A stretch of DNA of 64,000 nucleotides from Cordilura impudica. Taxonomy: Eukaryota > Arthropoda > Insecta > Diptera > Scathophagidae. The stretch covers positions 49,625,162-49,689,161 of the forward strand of contig OY821517.1 in the NCBI GenBank assembly GCA_963682025.1, given 5' to 3'. This document shows, in pieces, positions 22,641 to 34,894 of the stretch. The position numbers and the translations under genes were made by a program. The notes beneath the pieces were generated by a model. That model saw nothing but the letters and a program-made list of their open reading frames with translations, was not told the DNA's origin and made no database searches. Every line of letters starts with the position of its first letter. Position 1 is the first letter of the stretch.

Positions 22641-23615
22641 TTTAAGATAATTTTTTCTCGTTTTAATTCACATAGAAAAGGCTTTGCAGGTCTTAAGAGA
22701 TAAAAAAAACTAATTGATATTTAAACTCTAACATGTTTTTTATTGAACCTTGTTATTATTTTAAAAAATTAGATATTAATTTTATGAAAAAAACGATTTT
22801 AAAAAACGTCTACATTTTGCGCTGATTTAAAAAAAAAAACGTAATAAGTGGTCGATGTTAATAAAACACACTTTTTGCGATGATGCTGTTCTATAACTAT
22901 AATAAAAACTTTTTATTTACACAATCTATTTTCCATTATAATTTTTTCAATTATAACATAGATTCTTTATGCACTAATTATTGCAAATAAAGGAATAAAA
23001 AAAAATTTTCATCAAATCACATATTTTTATTTTTTTGCATATGTTCGAAACAGTAGTGATGCCAGTCAACTCAAATTTATTTGAATATCGAAATTTTTTT
23101 TGGTGATGCCTAACTTTTTAAAAATAGAAAAGTCATTTTTAATTGAATGAAATTGAAGAACAAAAACAATTAAATGAACAAATAAGTTGTCATTTTAAAA
23201 GAAAATATTTGTCTTTATACTTTTTCTATAAACTTAAGAAAAAACATGCACAAAATACTTAAAAGTTTTTTGTGAAACTGAATAAAGAACCGTATGGCAC
23301 CTCGGTTTCTAGATAACATATGTTCTTAACTCAAACATATGGTTCTTAACTCAAACATATGTTTCCATTAAATAAATAAAAAAGTGGTTTCAAGAAACCC
23401 AAAATTTCAATTTCATGTGATTTTAAATTCGTTCTTCTTCAAATAACAACGTTTCAAGAACAGGGCTGAATGTCTATAGTTGGTGCACAATCTAAAATTT
23501 GAGGTTTTTATGGAACGTTATTCCTTCACTTGACAATTTTAATATTAATTCTGTCAATTCGGAAGAGTTTGGCTGATAAAAAATATAGAGTATATTCTTT
23601 GCCCTATTACATAAA
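22641..23615. other. Gene-free stretch
   Basis: About 1 kb of AT-rich sequence without a recognisable gene. Small local repeats (ACTCAAACATATG twice, near 23331 and 23350) and poly-A/T runs only. Confidence 0.5.
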
Positions 23616-23992
23616 CTAGCAGATTCCAGCCCTCGAAATTCGAGTGCAAATTCTAGTAAAATTTTTTTTTTTTATTAAATAAAGCCCCTTAAAATATGCT
23701 AATCAATTATAGCCAATTAACAAATCAACACAAAAAACAAACTCATTTTTATTACAAACACATTAACAAATTTAATAAACACACACATAGCATTGTATAA
23801 TTTGAAGTATGTGTTAGTAGCAACTTTAAATGCAATTTACGCAAAATAAAGGAAAAAATTAAAAAACTGCAAATCTGCAAAACGGCTAAAAAGAAATACC
23901 TTTCAAATAATATACGTTTGGACAAAATCGGGATAAAACGATAGAACAAAACATCGGTCACAAGAAATCGCCTAGCCTATTAATATTATAGA
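23616..23992 (-). mobile_element. Family C Helitron, copy 2
   Basis: CTAG at the plus-strand left edge preceded by A, and ATTATAGA followed by T at the right edge: CTAG/TC ends with A/T flanks on the minus strand. 377 bp, with the CTCGAAATTCGAG hairpin. It faces copy 3 head to head across 191 bp. Confidence 0.9.
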
Positions 23993-24183
23993 TGACAATT
24001 TTCAAATTTGAGAGCACTTTTTGAGCTAATTTGAATTGAAATAATAAGATATTCCATTATTAATTTGAGTTTAGTTTTTGTAATTAGTCAATTCTCTAAT
24101 TTGTAAGAATTTTTTAAAGAGAAAAATTGTCTAAAAATTTTAGTTCGCCTTATACATTGTATCAGTCAATTGTCCGTACAACA

Positions 24184-24559
24184 TCTATAATATTAATAGG
24201 CTAGGTGATTTCTTGTGACTGATGTTTTGTTCTACCGTTTTATCCCGATTTTGACCAAACGTATATTATTTGAAAGGTATTTCTTTTTAGCTGTTTTGCA
24301 GATTTACAGATTTTTAAATTTTTTCCTTTGTTTTGAGTAAATTGTATTTAAAATTACTACTAACACATACATAAAATTATACAATGCTATGTGTGTGTCT
24401 ATTAAATTTGTTAATGTGTTTGTAATAAAAATGAGTTTGTTTTTTGTGTTGATTTGTGAATTGGCTATAATTGATTAGCATACTTTTAGGGTCTTTTTTT
24501 AATTAAAAAATAAATTTCCTAGAATTTGTGCTCGAATTTCGAGGGCTGGAATCCGCGAG
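24184..24559 (+). mobile_element. Family C Helitron, copy 3
   Basis: Starts TCTATAATATTAATAGGCTA after A and ends GGGCTGGAATCCGCGAG before T; the terminal CTAG is mutated to CGAG. Opposite orientation to the neighbouring copy 2. Confidence 0.88.
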
Positions 24560-25398
24560 TACAAATAATTACATACAATACATGCCCGATATGAATAAAG
24601 TCAAGAGTCCTATTGACATCAAAGAATTCTTTGTTGAATTGCATACTGATTGAGGAGATTGTTAAAAATATTTCAAAACCAAGATCACCAGTTCAATAAG
24701 TTATAAAAAACTACAAGAAAACGGATTCCATTTAAATGTCTTCCAGGAAGAGGTCACGCAAAAATCATAGACGCTCGATTAGGAAGACAGACATGCAATC
24801 CGCAAAAGTTAGTTAGTTAGTTATTTGTTCTTTAGTTTCAATTCATTTTTTTTTAAACAATTTTAAAGATATATTATATCTTATATTTAAATTAAATATT
24901 AACAGGGAAAAAAGTGAACATACGACTATTTATATTTGCAAATATAAATTATTCACATTAATTAATTAGTTAAAAAACAATATATTTACAGTGAGTGTCA
25001 CTTAAAATCGTACAGGAAGCAAAAAATTGTTCTCCGCCAAATATAATTCAAAAAGCTATATTACAAAATATTTGTATAATATGTACATTTAAACAAAGTA
25101 GAAAATACTTTTATATTGTCTTAAAATGTGACAGCATGCTGGATGGCACGAAAATGTGGCGTCACCTAAAATCGTACAGTTGATAAATCAAATTAGAGTT
25201 CGGGGATACCCATGAATTTTGTAATTCCATAATTTGAGCATTAAATTTTAAAAACAAATTAAACAAGTAAGAAAATTATAGTCGGTATAGACCGACTATA
25301 CGATACCCTATATCATGCGCTTAGGGACCCTATCTCTTAGCTCCAACCAATTAGATATAGAAAAGAAGCATAAACCAAATTTGTGTGGAATTTTTATT

Positions 25399-26181
25399 CA
25401 TTATACCCTATACCACTATACGGTTTGGGTATAATGACTTTGTGCTGCTGTTTGTAACTACCAAAAATATTCGACCTAGACCCATCTTTTATTATACCGA
25501 TCGGCTCAGAATTACTTTCTGAGTCGTTTTAGCGATGTCCGTCCGTCCGTCTGTCCGTCCGTCCGTCTGTCCGTCCGTCCGTCCGTCTGTGTATCCATGT
25601 AAACCTTGTAATCAAACTACAGGTCGCATATATGAATATATTTTGATGAAATTTGGTATATAAGCTTTTATCGACCATAGGATGAACGCTATTGAAATTC
25701 GCGAAAATCGGTCCATGTTCAGACCTAGTCCCCATACAAATGACCCCTATGAAATGGACATAAATTGCCATAAGATCCAAATTATAATATAGATCTTAGT
25801 AAAATTGGGTTTGTATGTGTTTATTGTATCCATTAATCAGTACTCCAAAAATAATCCCTATTGGACAATTCTTAGTCATAGGCCCCATATAGAGCTGCTT
25901 CCCGTTCTTCACTTAAATCTATCAAAAAAAAAACAAAAATGTTGCACAGATTTTTCTCAAATTTGGTTTGTGTATATTTTTTCAAAATATAAGTGACTTT
26001 ACCAAATATGGTCAGGATCGGTCCATTTTTTGACCTAGTCCACATATAAATATAGCACTCGATATGAACTTTTTCATATCTGCAGCCACAAAAATTAATA
26101 ACAATGCCACTCAAATTTGGTCTTTGCTTATTTTCTATATCCAGTTAGTTGGAACGAAGAGGTAGGGTTTCTAAACCATGG
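25399..26181 (+). mobile_element. Family A copy A2b, 3' hairpin lost
   Basis: Begins TTATACCCTATACCACTATA and proceeds through an unusually long GTCY tract at 25534-25592 (about 14 tetramer units) to TTTCTAAACCATGGTA, where it stops before the hairpin and CTTACTTGTT end. It lies inside A2a in inverse orientation. Confidence 0.8.
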
Positions 26182-26342
26182 TATGTTTCTTTTGCCTTCG
26201 GATATGAATAAGTTGTTATCAGATGCTATATTTATATGGGCACTAGGTAAAAAAATGGAGCGATCCTGACTATATTTGGTAAGGTCACTTATTTTTTCCA
26301 AAAACTAAATTTGAGAAAAATTTGTGCAATATTTTTGTTTTT

Positions 26343-26727
26343 GATGCGTAAACATCTATACGCGCAGGGGGCTAAATTTCTATTTCACAATACAATCACA
26401 AAAACAGCGGAACATGTGAGCTCACATGTTACGCTGTGACCGTAAGACAAATCGGTGTGACTTATGATTGTATTGGTGAACAAATTATGATATAAAATTA
26501 TTTCAGCTAATTCAAAAACCCTTTGCTGTAAAACGACAAAAATTTCACAATATACGTATAACATATACATAATTCAACAACCCCACAAGTATAACCAGAG
26601 TCCCTGCAGTTGTTTGCTTTAATTAATACATAGATGACGCTTTCCGTTTGATTTTAAAAAAGTGACATAAGAAAATCTTTAATTACCAGATGTTTACACA
26701 TCTCTCCTGTGATCGGACTCACATGAT
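26343..26727. other. Unidentified insertion in family A, with a 32-bp palindrome
   Basis: It interrupts A2a between ...TTTTTGAT and ...ATAGATTAAAGTGAAGATC. Near its edges TGCGTAAACATCT (left) and AGATGTTTACACA (right) are inverted repeats. At 26411-26430 AACATGTGAGCTCACATGTT is a perfect 20-bp palindrome, extended by CAGCG/CGCTG with one mismatched pair. No reading frame of note. A MITE-like element is the simplest reading. Confidence 0.55.
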
Positions 26728-29715
26728 TTTTTTAATAGATTAAAGTGAAGATCGGGAATCAGCTTCATATGGGGACTATGACAAAGAATTATCCCATATG
26801 GTTTATTTTTGGTCTACTGATAAATTGATGTAATAAACATACACAAACCCACCTTGACCGAGATCTATATGATAATTTGGATATAATGGTATCTTAAGTC
26901 GATATCATAGAGGTCAATTGTACGCTAAGCCTGTACATGAACTGATTTCACCAATCAAAATATATTCATATTTGCGACCTTTATTTTGATTACAAGGTTT
27001 ACATGTACACACAGACAGACAGACGGACGGACGGACGTCGCTAAATCGACTCAGTGGGTGATTCTGAGTCGATCGGTATAATAAAAGTATAAAATGGAAA
27101 TAGTTATGCAGAAATCGCAGGAATACTGAACAGTATCCGCAGCCTTATTCAGGACATCATAAAAATCTATTAGGGAAATCAATCGAATTTTAAATGAAGT
27201 CAAAGCTCGGTCCAATAAGAAGCTGACGGTTACAGACGAAAGGTGGATAGTATGTCAAGGAAAGGAAACCCCTTCAATATCGGCCCAAAAATTAACAATG
27301 AGCTTAAAATTTATCTCAATTCCTTACTTCAGTGATTTAGCGGTAAGAAGAGTGCATCGTAAAAATGATTTGCATGGCCGAATTGCTCGCAAAAGGCCAT
27401 TCATCAATCAGCGCAATAGACGCAGTATCAATGGAAGCCAAAGAAGTTCTGGAATGATGTTATTTTCAGGGAGCAATCTAAATTTAATATATTTGAATCG
27501 GGTGGCAAACAAACAGTGTGGAGAAAAGTCAATAAGGAGATGGACATAGCTAATATCCGTCCGACTGACGAACATGGAGGTGGGCCCGTGATGGTGTGGG
27601 GCTGTATTTCAGCGCACGGGGTCGGTAATTTGTTTTTTTAGAAGGGATTATTATAGATATCCTCAAATGAAATTTGATACCAAGTGCTGAAAAAAAGAAC
27701 AGCCGAGCCACTTACTGCGGACAAGGACTACAAACTCAGCTTATTGAAAACCTCCGCACAGTCTCCGGATATGAATGTTATCGAGAATCTGTGGCATCAA
27801 CTCGAAATAAAAATACGTAAACATAAAATTTCGAGCAAATCTGACCTTAAGAAGGCTCTTAAAGATGAATGGCTCAAAAAAAAGTCAGAACATGTTAATT
27901 TTATTTTCTATTCTTTTAAGTGAACGATAAATTTTTGAGTTGTGGACATGAATTTTTTTGTTTAGTGGACTATTAATATCCTTTGTTTTCATGTTTAAAT
28001 AATAAATTGAAATATGAAAGAAATTTTTCTTTACCTTAAAGCACATTCCTATGCTATCATTATTTTGGATGTGTACGATTTTAAGTGACACTCAAATAAT
28101 TTCTGGAAAACTTTTATATTCACAGAAAATACCGCGTTGCAGTTGGGGAATCTAAAAGCAACCGTGAAACACGGCGGAGGTTATGTTATGGTATGGCTGC
28201 AATGGCTGCTGAAGGCTTCGGAAATCTCGTTCTTTATTAATATTTTTTATTATTAACTAACACACAGGGTATGCCTCCTACAAATGCAGTGTTGACTTCA
28301 GGAAAATAGGTTATGGGAAGGAGGAAAGAGGCAGTAGTGTCTGCGGATATTTGCCTTAAATTTTATTAGATTGTAACTGTGGGTAGTTTTTTCCACATAC
28401 GGCTAGTGCGACTGATAACGAATTTTCTGTGTAATGCATTGTGCGGCCAACTGGACAATAGATTACAAAGGGATGTGATCTACTAGAGAAGCGGGTAAAG
28501 CGAATGAATGAGTTCTCAAATCTCAAAAGAACAGCGTTACATAAACCACAATTCGACGATGTTCCAACGAGTCAATAGAGTTGGATACCCTACTGCTAGT
28601 AGTGAGCATCAACGACCTCCTTTATACACGGTCCAGAAGCTCCAAAATAGATTTCGAGTTGTATTCCATTTTCGGTCGGATGTAAGTGATATAGACTTTA
28701 AGGAGATCAGAAGGCGTGAGGTAATTTTTGCACCGTTTTAAAAAACCATGACACTGGAATGATTCTCTCGACACTTGAAATACATGTTCGTTCCAACCGA
28801 TCCTACATTGATTCTCATGCCCAGAATATCAAGAGTAACCGATTCTTCAATACCTATACCACCCGTATATATAGATAACATTGTTGAATCCAAGATCCTA
28901 TAGGTTAACAAACAACATTGAGTTTTCTGCGCATTAAAATCAACCCTATTCGCTTTACCCCAGTCGGTGATTGTTAACAGGTCTTGCTTGAGCGTGTCAT
29001 TCATTGTCCACCTTTTGTCCCCCCCCATCTGCGAAAGAGAATATAGGACTGCATGTTTGAGCTAGAAGGTCATTTCTAAAGATAAGGAAAAGAGAGGGTA
29101 CCCCTAAATTAAGCTGAAACCATCCATAAATAAATAACAACACGTATTTTGAGGTCTCTGAGAAATCTCGATATAAATCGAGAGAATAAGCTTTGATATT
29201 AATACACTGTGCCATACGCGATCGAAAGCCTAGGATTACAACCACTTTATTTTCACCAAAATTGTGAATGGAACGACTCCAGCGCTCAGAAAGGAGAGCT
29301 AACAATTCTCCCGTAAAACGATTTCTACGGAAGCCATACTGTCGATCATTAAGGACTGAGTTGGCCTCTATGTAGTTGACTAGATGTTAATTAATGATGT
29401 TATCTACCGCTTTTGAGAGGCAGAGTAGATGGCAATGGGACGGTAATTTTCAGAGTTATTAACCTCACGCTTTTTTTTACCGAACAAACAAGGACACAAA
29501 AAAGCATTTTTGATATTAAAAAAAATACTATAAGCAAGGATCATAAAGTTATTGTTAGAGAAGACAGAATGAAAGTTAATGAACAATGGTTTAGATGGAA
29601 GATGGAAGATGGAAGAAGTGAACTGCTGAAAATTTACGGAGATAACATAAATTCGCTAAATTTCGAATACGAAGACATTATGCAACAACCAAACACAAAA
29701 AACTAAATGCTGTAT

Positions 29716-32700
29716 GTCGAACGGAAAAAATTACGGTTACAATACAAATGAACAAAATGGAACAACACTTATGGAAGAAAATATATTAAATATAAGAATA
29801 ATATCATATAACATAAATGGTCTTGAAAATAAATATCTTTATCCGTCTTTTTATACCCTATACCACTATGTGGTTTGGGTATAATGACTTTGTGCTGCTG
29901 TTTGTAACAACCAAAAATATTTGACCTAGACCCATCTTTAATTATACCGATCGAATCAGAATCACTTTCTGAGTTGATTTAACAATGTCCGTCCGTCCGT
30001 CTGTGTGTCCATGTAAAGTTTGTAATCAAACTGCAGGTCGCAAATATGAATATATTTTGACGAAATTTGGTATATAAGCTTTTATCGGCCATGGGATGAA
30101 CGCTATTGAAATTGGTGAGAATCGGTCCATGTTCAGACCTAGCCCCCATACAAATTACCCATATGAAATCGACATAAATTGCCATAAGATCCAAATTGTC
30201 ATATAGATCTTACTCAAATTGGGTTTGTATGCGTTCATTACATCCACTAATGAGTAGTCCAAAAATGATCCCTTTGACCCCATATAGAGCTGCTTCCCGA
30301 TCTTCACTTAAATCTATTAAAAAACAAAAATATTGCACTGATTCTTCTCAAATTTTGTTTGTACATATTTTTGCAAAATACAAGAGACATTACCAAACAT
30401 GATCAGGATCGGTCCATTTTTGGACCTAGTCCCTTTATAGATATAGCATCCGATATGAACTTTTTCATATCTGCAGCCAAAAAAAATAATAAAAATCCCA
30501 CTCAAATTTGGTTTTTGCTTATTTTCAATGTCCAGTTAGTTGGGCCTAAGAGATAGGGTTTCTAAACGCATGGTATAGGGTATCGTATAGTCGGTCTAGA
30601 CCGACTATAATTTTTTTACTTGTTTTACTTATATAAAAAACTCAGAAATCTTTTATTACTTGAAACTCATTTAGAAGAAGACAAATTTGAAAGAGTAAGA
30701 AAATATTTTACAGGGTTTGACCTACATTTCGAAGCGGCAAAAAGAAATCATCGATTCGGGCGAGTAATTGGAGGCTGCGTGTGTGGTATAAGTAAAAACT
30801 TACAGAATTAGGGGTAACATATGAAAAGAGTATGGAATCGGATGTAATACTACTTAAATTTCGCACCAATACTACCATTTTTACACCTATATATTTCAGA
30901 CCTGCAAGCTGGAATATAGATTTCAATAACATGAAAGCACTTTTTGAAAACAAAGATATCATTAATCGAATCATATTAGGGGATTTAAATGTGAGAATTG
31001 GAGAAATTAATCAGGAAATGATTGACTTCTATAAAAATACTTTTAGTTGCGGATATGATGTAAGAAGATCTAAAGACAAAACTGAAAATAAGAAAGGTCG
31101 GCAGTTAGTAGAATTTTGTACGCAGAATAATTTATTAATTTTGAATGGCAGAACACGCGGAGATGAAGAAGGAAACTTAACATATGTAAGCTCTATAGGA
31201 GAATCAGTGAATGATATCTGTGCTGCATCACAAGAAATTTTATACTATGTAGAAGAATTCTCAATTGTAGACAAAATATGGTCCGACCACTTTCCAATTA
31301 TGTTAATAATGAAAATAAACAGTACAAACGAAGCTGCAATTAAGCTACGCCGGTTGCCGAAGTTGCTTTGGAAAAATTGTGATAAAGATCAATTTAAAAG
31401 GAAGCTCAACGATAATCTTGAAGCCATAATACCCAGAGAAACAACCTTGAATGAACTGTGCGAAGTTATAAAAAAAATCTACATCAGTTACCAAAAATAT
31501 AATTTCGTTTCAACCTAAAAACAAATGGTATAACAATAAATGTAACACCGCTAGACAGAAATCTTTTGAATGGCTTCAAAAATACAGAATTACGAAAAAC
31601 ACAGAGGATAAAGAAATGTACATTAAGGCGCGGAAAAAATACAAAACCGTCTGTAGTACAAGTAAAATTGATTACTACCAACAGCTTGCAACTAAAATTA
31701 ATAAAATATCTGATACTAAGCAATGGTGGAAACTGGTTAACGAAATCCGAAATCGCCAATACCATATTTGTTCCAATGTTTCTGTATCAACCTTTAAACA
31801 GTATGTTGAAAATTTGTTAAACCCGCCACAAACCGAAATACATATGCACTATGCGCCAATTTATATAGAAGATGCTTTATTAGATAGTCCTTTAACAATA
31901 AGCGAAGTTAAAAGCATGCTGATTAAAGTAAAAATAAACAAAGCACCAGGTGAGGATCGAGTGCCCTACGAATTTTTTATAAATGCAACAACTCAACTGT
32001 TTACACAATTGCTTAAAGTTTACAATAATGTCTTCACAAGTAACCAGGTAGATGACTCTTTTACAAAAACTATAGTTTTTCCCATACTCAAGAAAGGGGA
32101 TCCCAGTCAGCCGGCTAATTACAGAGGTATTTCCTATATGAATTGCGCTGTTAAGATTATGATGGGCATCTTAAATGAAAGATTGTTTAACTGGGTAGAG
32201 TACAACCAGGTACTAACTGAATATCAAGCCGGTTCTCGTAGGAATTATTCAACGGTAGATAATATTTATAATTTATCTGTCATTGTGTCTTTGAAGCTAG
32301 CTGAAAAAAAAAATAAGGTTTATGCATTTTTTGTGGACTTTAAAGCTGCATTTGATAGTGTATCAAGAAAAGCTTTGATTTACAAACTCTTTAAGATGGG
32401 AGTGTCATATAAATTTGTCCGGTTTATAGAAAAAATATATAACAATACACAATCTGCTGTGTGGACTGGTGAAGAATTTTCCGAGTATTTTGAAACGAGA
32501 TCTGGTGTTAAACAAGGGTGTCTATTGTCGTCATTACTTTTCGCTCTATACATTAATGATCTTCATGAAGTTTTGGAAGGTGGACTTATGGTTGAAAATA
32601 TAAACATTCGACTTTTACTTTATGCCGACGATATAGTCATCTTGGCCGACGAAAAAAATCTTGAAAATTACTGCAATATGTGGAATCTGGAAATGAATTT

Positions 32701-33753
32701 AAGCAAATCTGAAATTCTCGTGTTTAGAAAGGGAGGACGAATAAGTCAGCAAGAAAAATGGTTTTATAAAGGAGAACAGGTTAAAATTTCATCCGAATAT
32801 AATTACTTGGGAGTTGTTTTTACCCCGAAGTTCAAGTTTCATAAGCATGTAGAAAAAAGGAATATGCAAGCAAAAAGTGCAATAAATACCACATGGCAAA
32901 GTTTTATTGGAAAACAAGAAATCAATTTGAGAATGAAGTGGAAGGTATATCTTGCAGTGTGCAGAGCAATTCAAGCATATGCAGCTCAGGTATGGGGATT
33001 CGGATATTTTGAAGAAGTAAATAAGCTACAACGATATTTCATGAAAAAAATTTTAAATGTACCCGGCTTTACTCCAAATTATATTCTTATGTTAGAACTG
33101 CTGCAGAAGATAGCCACATTTCTACTTTGGGGCTACACCTGAAGTATATAGGCAAAACAATGTACCTTTATGCAGTAAACAGGTTACCGCATAAGCTATC
33201 CTTAATATTATTACGCCGTAACGTTTTCTGGGTAAACGAATTGAAATCAAAAGCTATTTCATTAAACATTCAATGGCCAGAAATGAATTCAACGGAGATA
33301 CAATGGAACAGCTTTAGTATGGCATTACTAAGTAACTTGAAAAGAAAAACTTTGAATGAAAGATTACAAAGAAAAAACGAAACCACCACAAGATTATACA
33401 AATTTCTGAATTTCGAGAGAGAACACCATTATTTTAAAGACAATTTCAGTACCAATAAAATCACATGGTTATTTAAAGCACGCAGTGGGCTTATTGCACT
33501 GAACTACAACAGATTTGGTGCAGCGAATATAGACAGACTTTGTAAGTTATGCAATTTGCATCAGCTGGAAAACTTTCAACATTTTCTGGGGACTTGTCCA
33601 GTACTCAAAGAATTCCGACTTGCAATTTTCCACAAACCAAATTTAATAGAGGAGGAGATGATTAATATACTGAATGGTCAAGATGAGGAAGACTGTGGCA
33701 ACTTAGTAAAATATCTAAAAACTGCCTTAAAGTATCGAAATTTTTTTAATTAA
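29716..33753 (+). pseudogene. Endonuclease-reverse transcriptase ORF, recently broken
   Basis: The AP-endonuclease domain starts with IISYNINGLENKY (29793-29830), is split by family A copy A3, and resumes with LLLLETHLEEDKFE (30645-30690), IILGDLNVRIG (30972-31004) and WSDHFPIML (31279-31305), so its key N, E, D-N and D-H residues survive. RT: NKAPGEDRVPYEFF (31938-31979), KGDPSQPANYRGIS, AFFVDFKAAFDSV, RSGVKQGCLLSSLLFALYIN and LLYADDIVILA (32616-32648). C-terminal metal-binding pattern CKLCNLHQLENFQHFLGTC (33541-33597). Stop near 33753. Frame changes near 30812, 31500 and 33120 inactivate it. The clade cannot be assigned from motifs alone. Confidence 0.85.
29848..30624 (+). mobile_element. 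Family A copy A3
   Basis: Starts TTTTATACCCTATACCACTA and ends with the hairpin TCGGTCTAGACCGA, TATAATTTTTTTACTTGTT. GTCCGTCCGTCTGTGTGTCC near 29990. It interrupts the endonuclease domain of the surrounding retrotransposon just after LENKYLYPSF, so it is younger than that element. Confidence 0.9.
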
Positions 33754-34740
33754 TGAATTTAACTAAATAACCAATATTGTTAAAACATATTTTTGTTTTT
33801 TATTTTTTTTTTTATTTATATTTTCTTTGTATACATAAATTTTGATAGAGATAATTGTGATCGTTCGACAGACGTTTTTCTAAAAAAAAATGTCGTTAAA
33901 TATATTTAACTTTCTTGTTTTTTATATAATAATAATGTATATAAATATAATAATAATATATTTATTATTATAAATATACTCAATTAAAAAATTTTTATAT
34001 TAAAACAAATATTGTAATACCAAATTGTTATATTATATAATTCAATAAAGAAAGAATCTAATCTAAAAAAAAAAAAAAATCTAACCTCAAGCTTTTTAGG
34101 GATTGGTTGGACATTGGACACCTTCCAGCAAGAGGAAAAGACTATCGCGCTGTATGAATAGCTGAAAAGGTTTGCCAAGGGACCAGCTAGCGTCAAAGAG
34201 CACTGTCCAGTGCCGGTATACCATCCGGCCCAGGAGACTTACTTACATTGAGATACGAAAAAACCCTTCTCAACTGCACGAGCTCAGAAGTATATTTTAG
34301 GCATAGTTCAAGATACCCTTTCAAATTCGGGCAGTGTTCGATCGCTATCCGGCAAAAAGAAAATGTTTGCAAAAAGTTCAGCTAAAAGGTTAGCATTATC
34401 AACCGGGTTAGAGAATATTTGGTCATTCATTATAACAGTTAGGATAGCAGAATTAGCATTATTTTTTAGTCTTTTGACTCATAGAAGGAATTGCGGAATA
34501 TTGGACTGAAACCACTAACAAATTGACTCTTTCTATATAAAAAAAAAAAAACGCTTAAGCTATGTGATTGAGGTCAAAGGCCATCATACTCGCTACTAGA
34601 AATTATTTCATAATTTAATAAATTTTTTTAAAGTTTTAATTTTTCCTGCTGTAGGCGTACTATCATAACAAAAGATTTATTTTTGTTTGGTTTATATTAA
34701 GCGTTTTTAATTGAAGTAATAACATATAAAGACATGAATT

Positions 34741-34765
34741 GTTCCATTATGACTTTGAGTCACTG
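34741..34765. repeat. Solo Tc1-type terminal repeat
   Basis: GTTCCATTATGACTTTGAGT then CACTG, followed by TA. It is the inverted complement, with one substitution, of the terminus at 21504. It could be the far end of the outer Tc1 nest or an independent remnant; about 330 bp upstream of the hexokinase start. Confidence 0.7.
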
Positions 34766-34894
34766 TACAATTCTATCCACATCATTATTGTGTCAAGCTA
34801 CTCGTTCGAACTATTTTAAATGGCGTTCTGTTTAAATTCACGTATTAATTTTGATTAGATCTCCTAACTGATACAGCACATCAGACGTGTATAG

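Larger units (their letters stand above)
25262..27088 (-). mobile_element. Family A copy A2a, interrupted twice
   Basis: The plus-strand left edge AACAAGTAAGAAAATTATAG with the TCGGTATAGACCGA hairpin is the 3' end. Family A interior continues at 26185-26342 and 26728-27088, where the complement of the GTCY tract (ACAGACAGACGGACGGACGG) is near 27010. A plus-strand family A copy (25399-26181) and an unrelated 385-bp segment (26343-26727) interrupt it. The extreme 5' end is missing. Confidence 0.75.
24989..28096 (+). mobile_element. Inner Tc1-like element, itself split by family A copies
   Basis: The left terminal repeat CAGTGAGTGTCACTTAAAAT follows TA; the right end ...ACGATTTTAAGTGACACTCA is its complement, with a diverged tip. 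The transposase remains at 27090-27930 contain NEVKARSNKKLTVTDE, VRRVHRKNDLHGRIARKRPF, a GGGPVMVWGC-like block (27580-27605) and the final QSPDMNVIENLWHQLE. The D in QQD has been lost with a deletion near 27660-27700. Family A sequence (25262-27088) replaces the 5' part. Confidence 0.72.
24590..28245 (+). pseudogene. Outer Tc1-like transposase, split by the inner element
   Basis: The N-terminal helix-turn-helix region is at 24640-24800 (ISKPRSPVQ, VIKNYKKTDSI, SSRKRSRK, in changing frames). A catalytic-region fragment is at 28130-28245 (ATVKHGGGYVMVW, then AEGFGNLVLY). The 24989-28096 element lies between them. The 3' side is cut by a non-LTR retrotransposon from about 28250. Too broken to function. 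Confidence 0.6.
29476..34081 (+). mobile_element. Non-LTR retrotransposon inserted in the Jockey-like copy
   Basis: Flanked by a 16-bp target duplication with one difference: TAACCTCACGCTTTTT (29460-29475) and TAACCTCAAGCTTTTT (34082-34097). The host reading frame resumes exactly across it. The 3' end is an A-run (about 34064-34078) after an AATAAAG signal near 34043. About 4.6 kb including the 0.78-kb family A insertion at 29848-30624. The 5' part carries a short ORF (ends 29706) of unknown function. Confidence 0.85.
28250..34560 (-). pseudogene. Jockey-like non-LTR reverse transcriptase, split by another retrotransposon
   Basis: The RT N-terminal part is at 34560-34098 on the minus strand (GPDGIPAL, LAGPLANLFSYSYSA, SSCWKVSNVQPIPKK). 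The gene resumes at 29475 with NNSENYRPIAI, LALLSERWSRSIHNFGENKV (29305-29246), LSFPYL and FADGG (near 29100-29030; F-A-D-D expected), NDTLKQDLLTITDWGKANRV, TLDILGMRIN and, near 28400-28330, NLIKFKANIRRHYCLFPPSH at the C-terminus. The foreign element 29476-34081 sits between. Endonuclease domain and 5' end are missing. Many stops and shifts; inactive. Jockey-like placement is by resemblance of the RT blocks. Confidence 0.75.
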
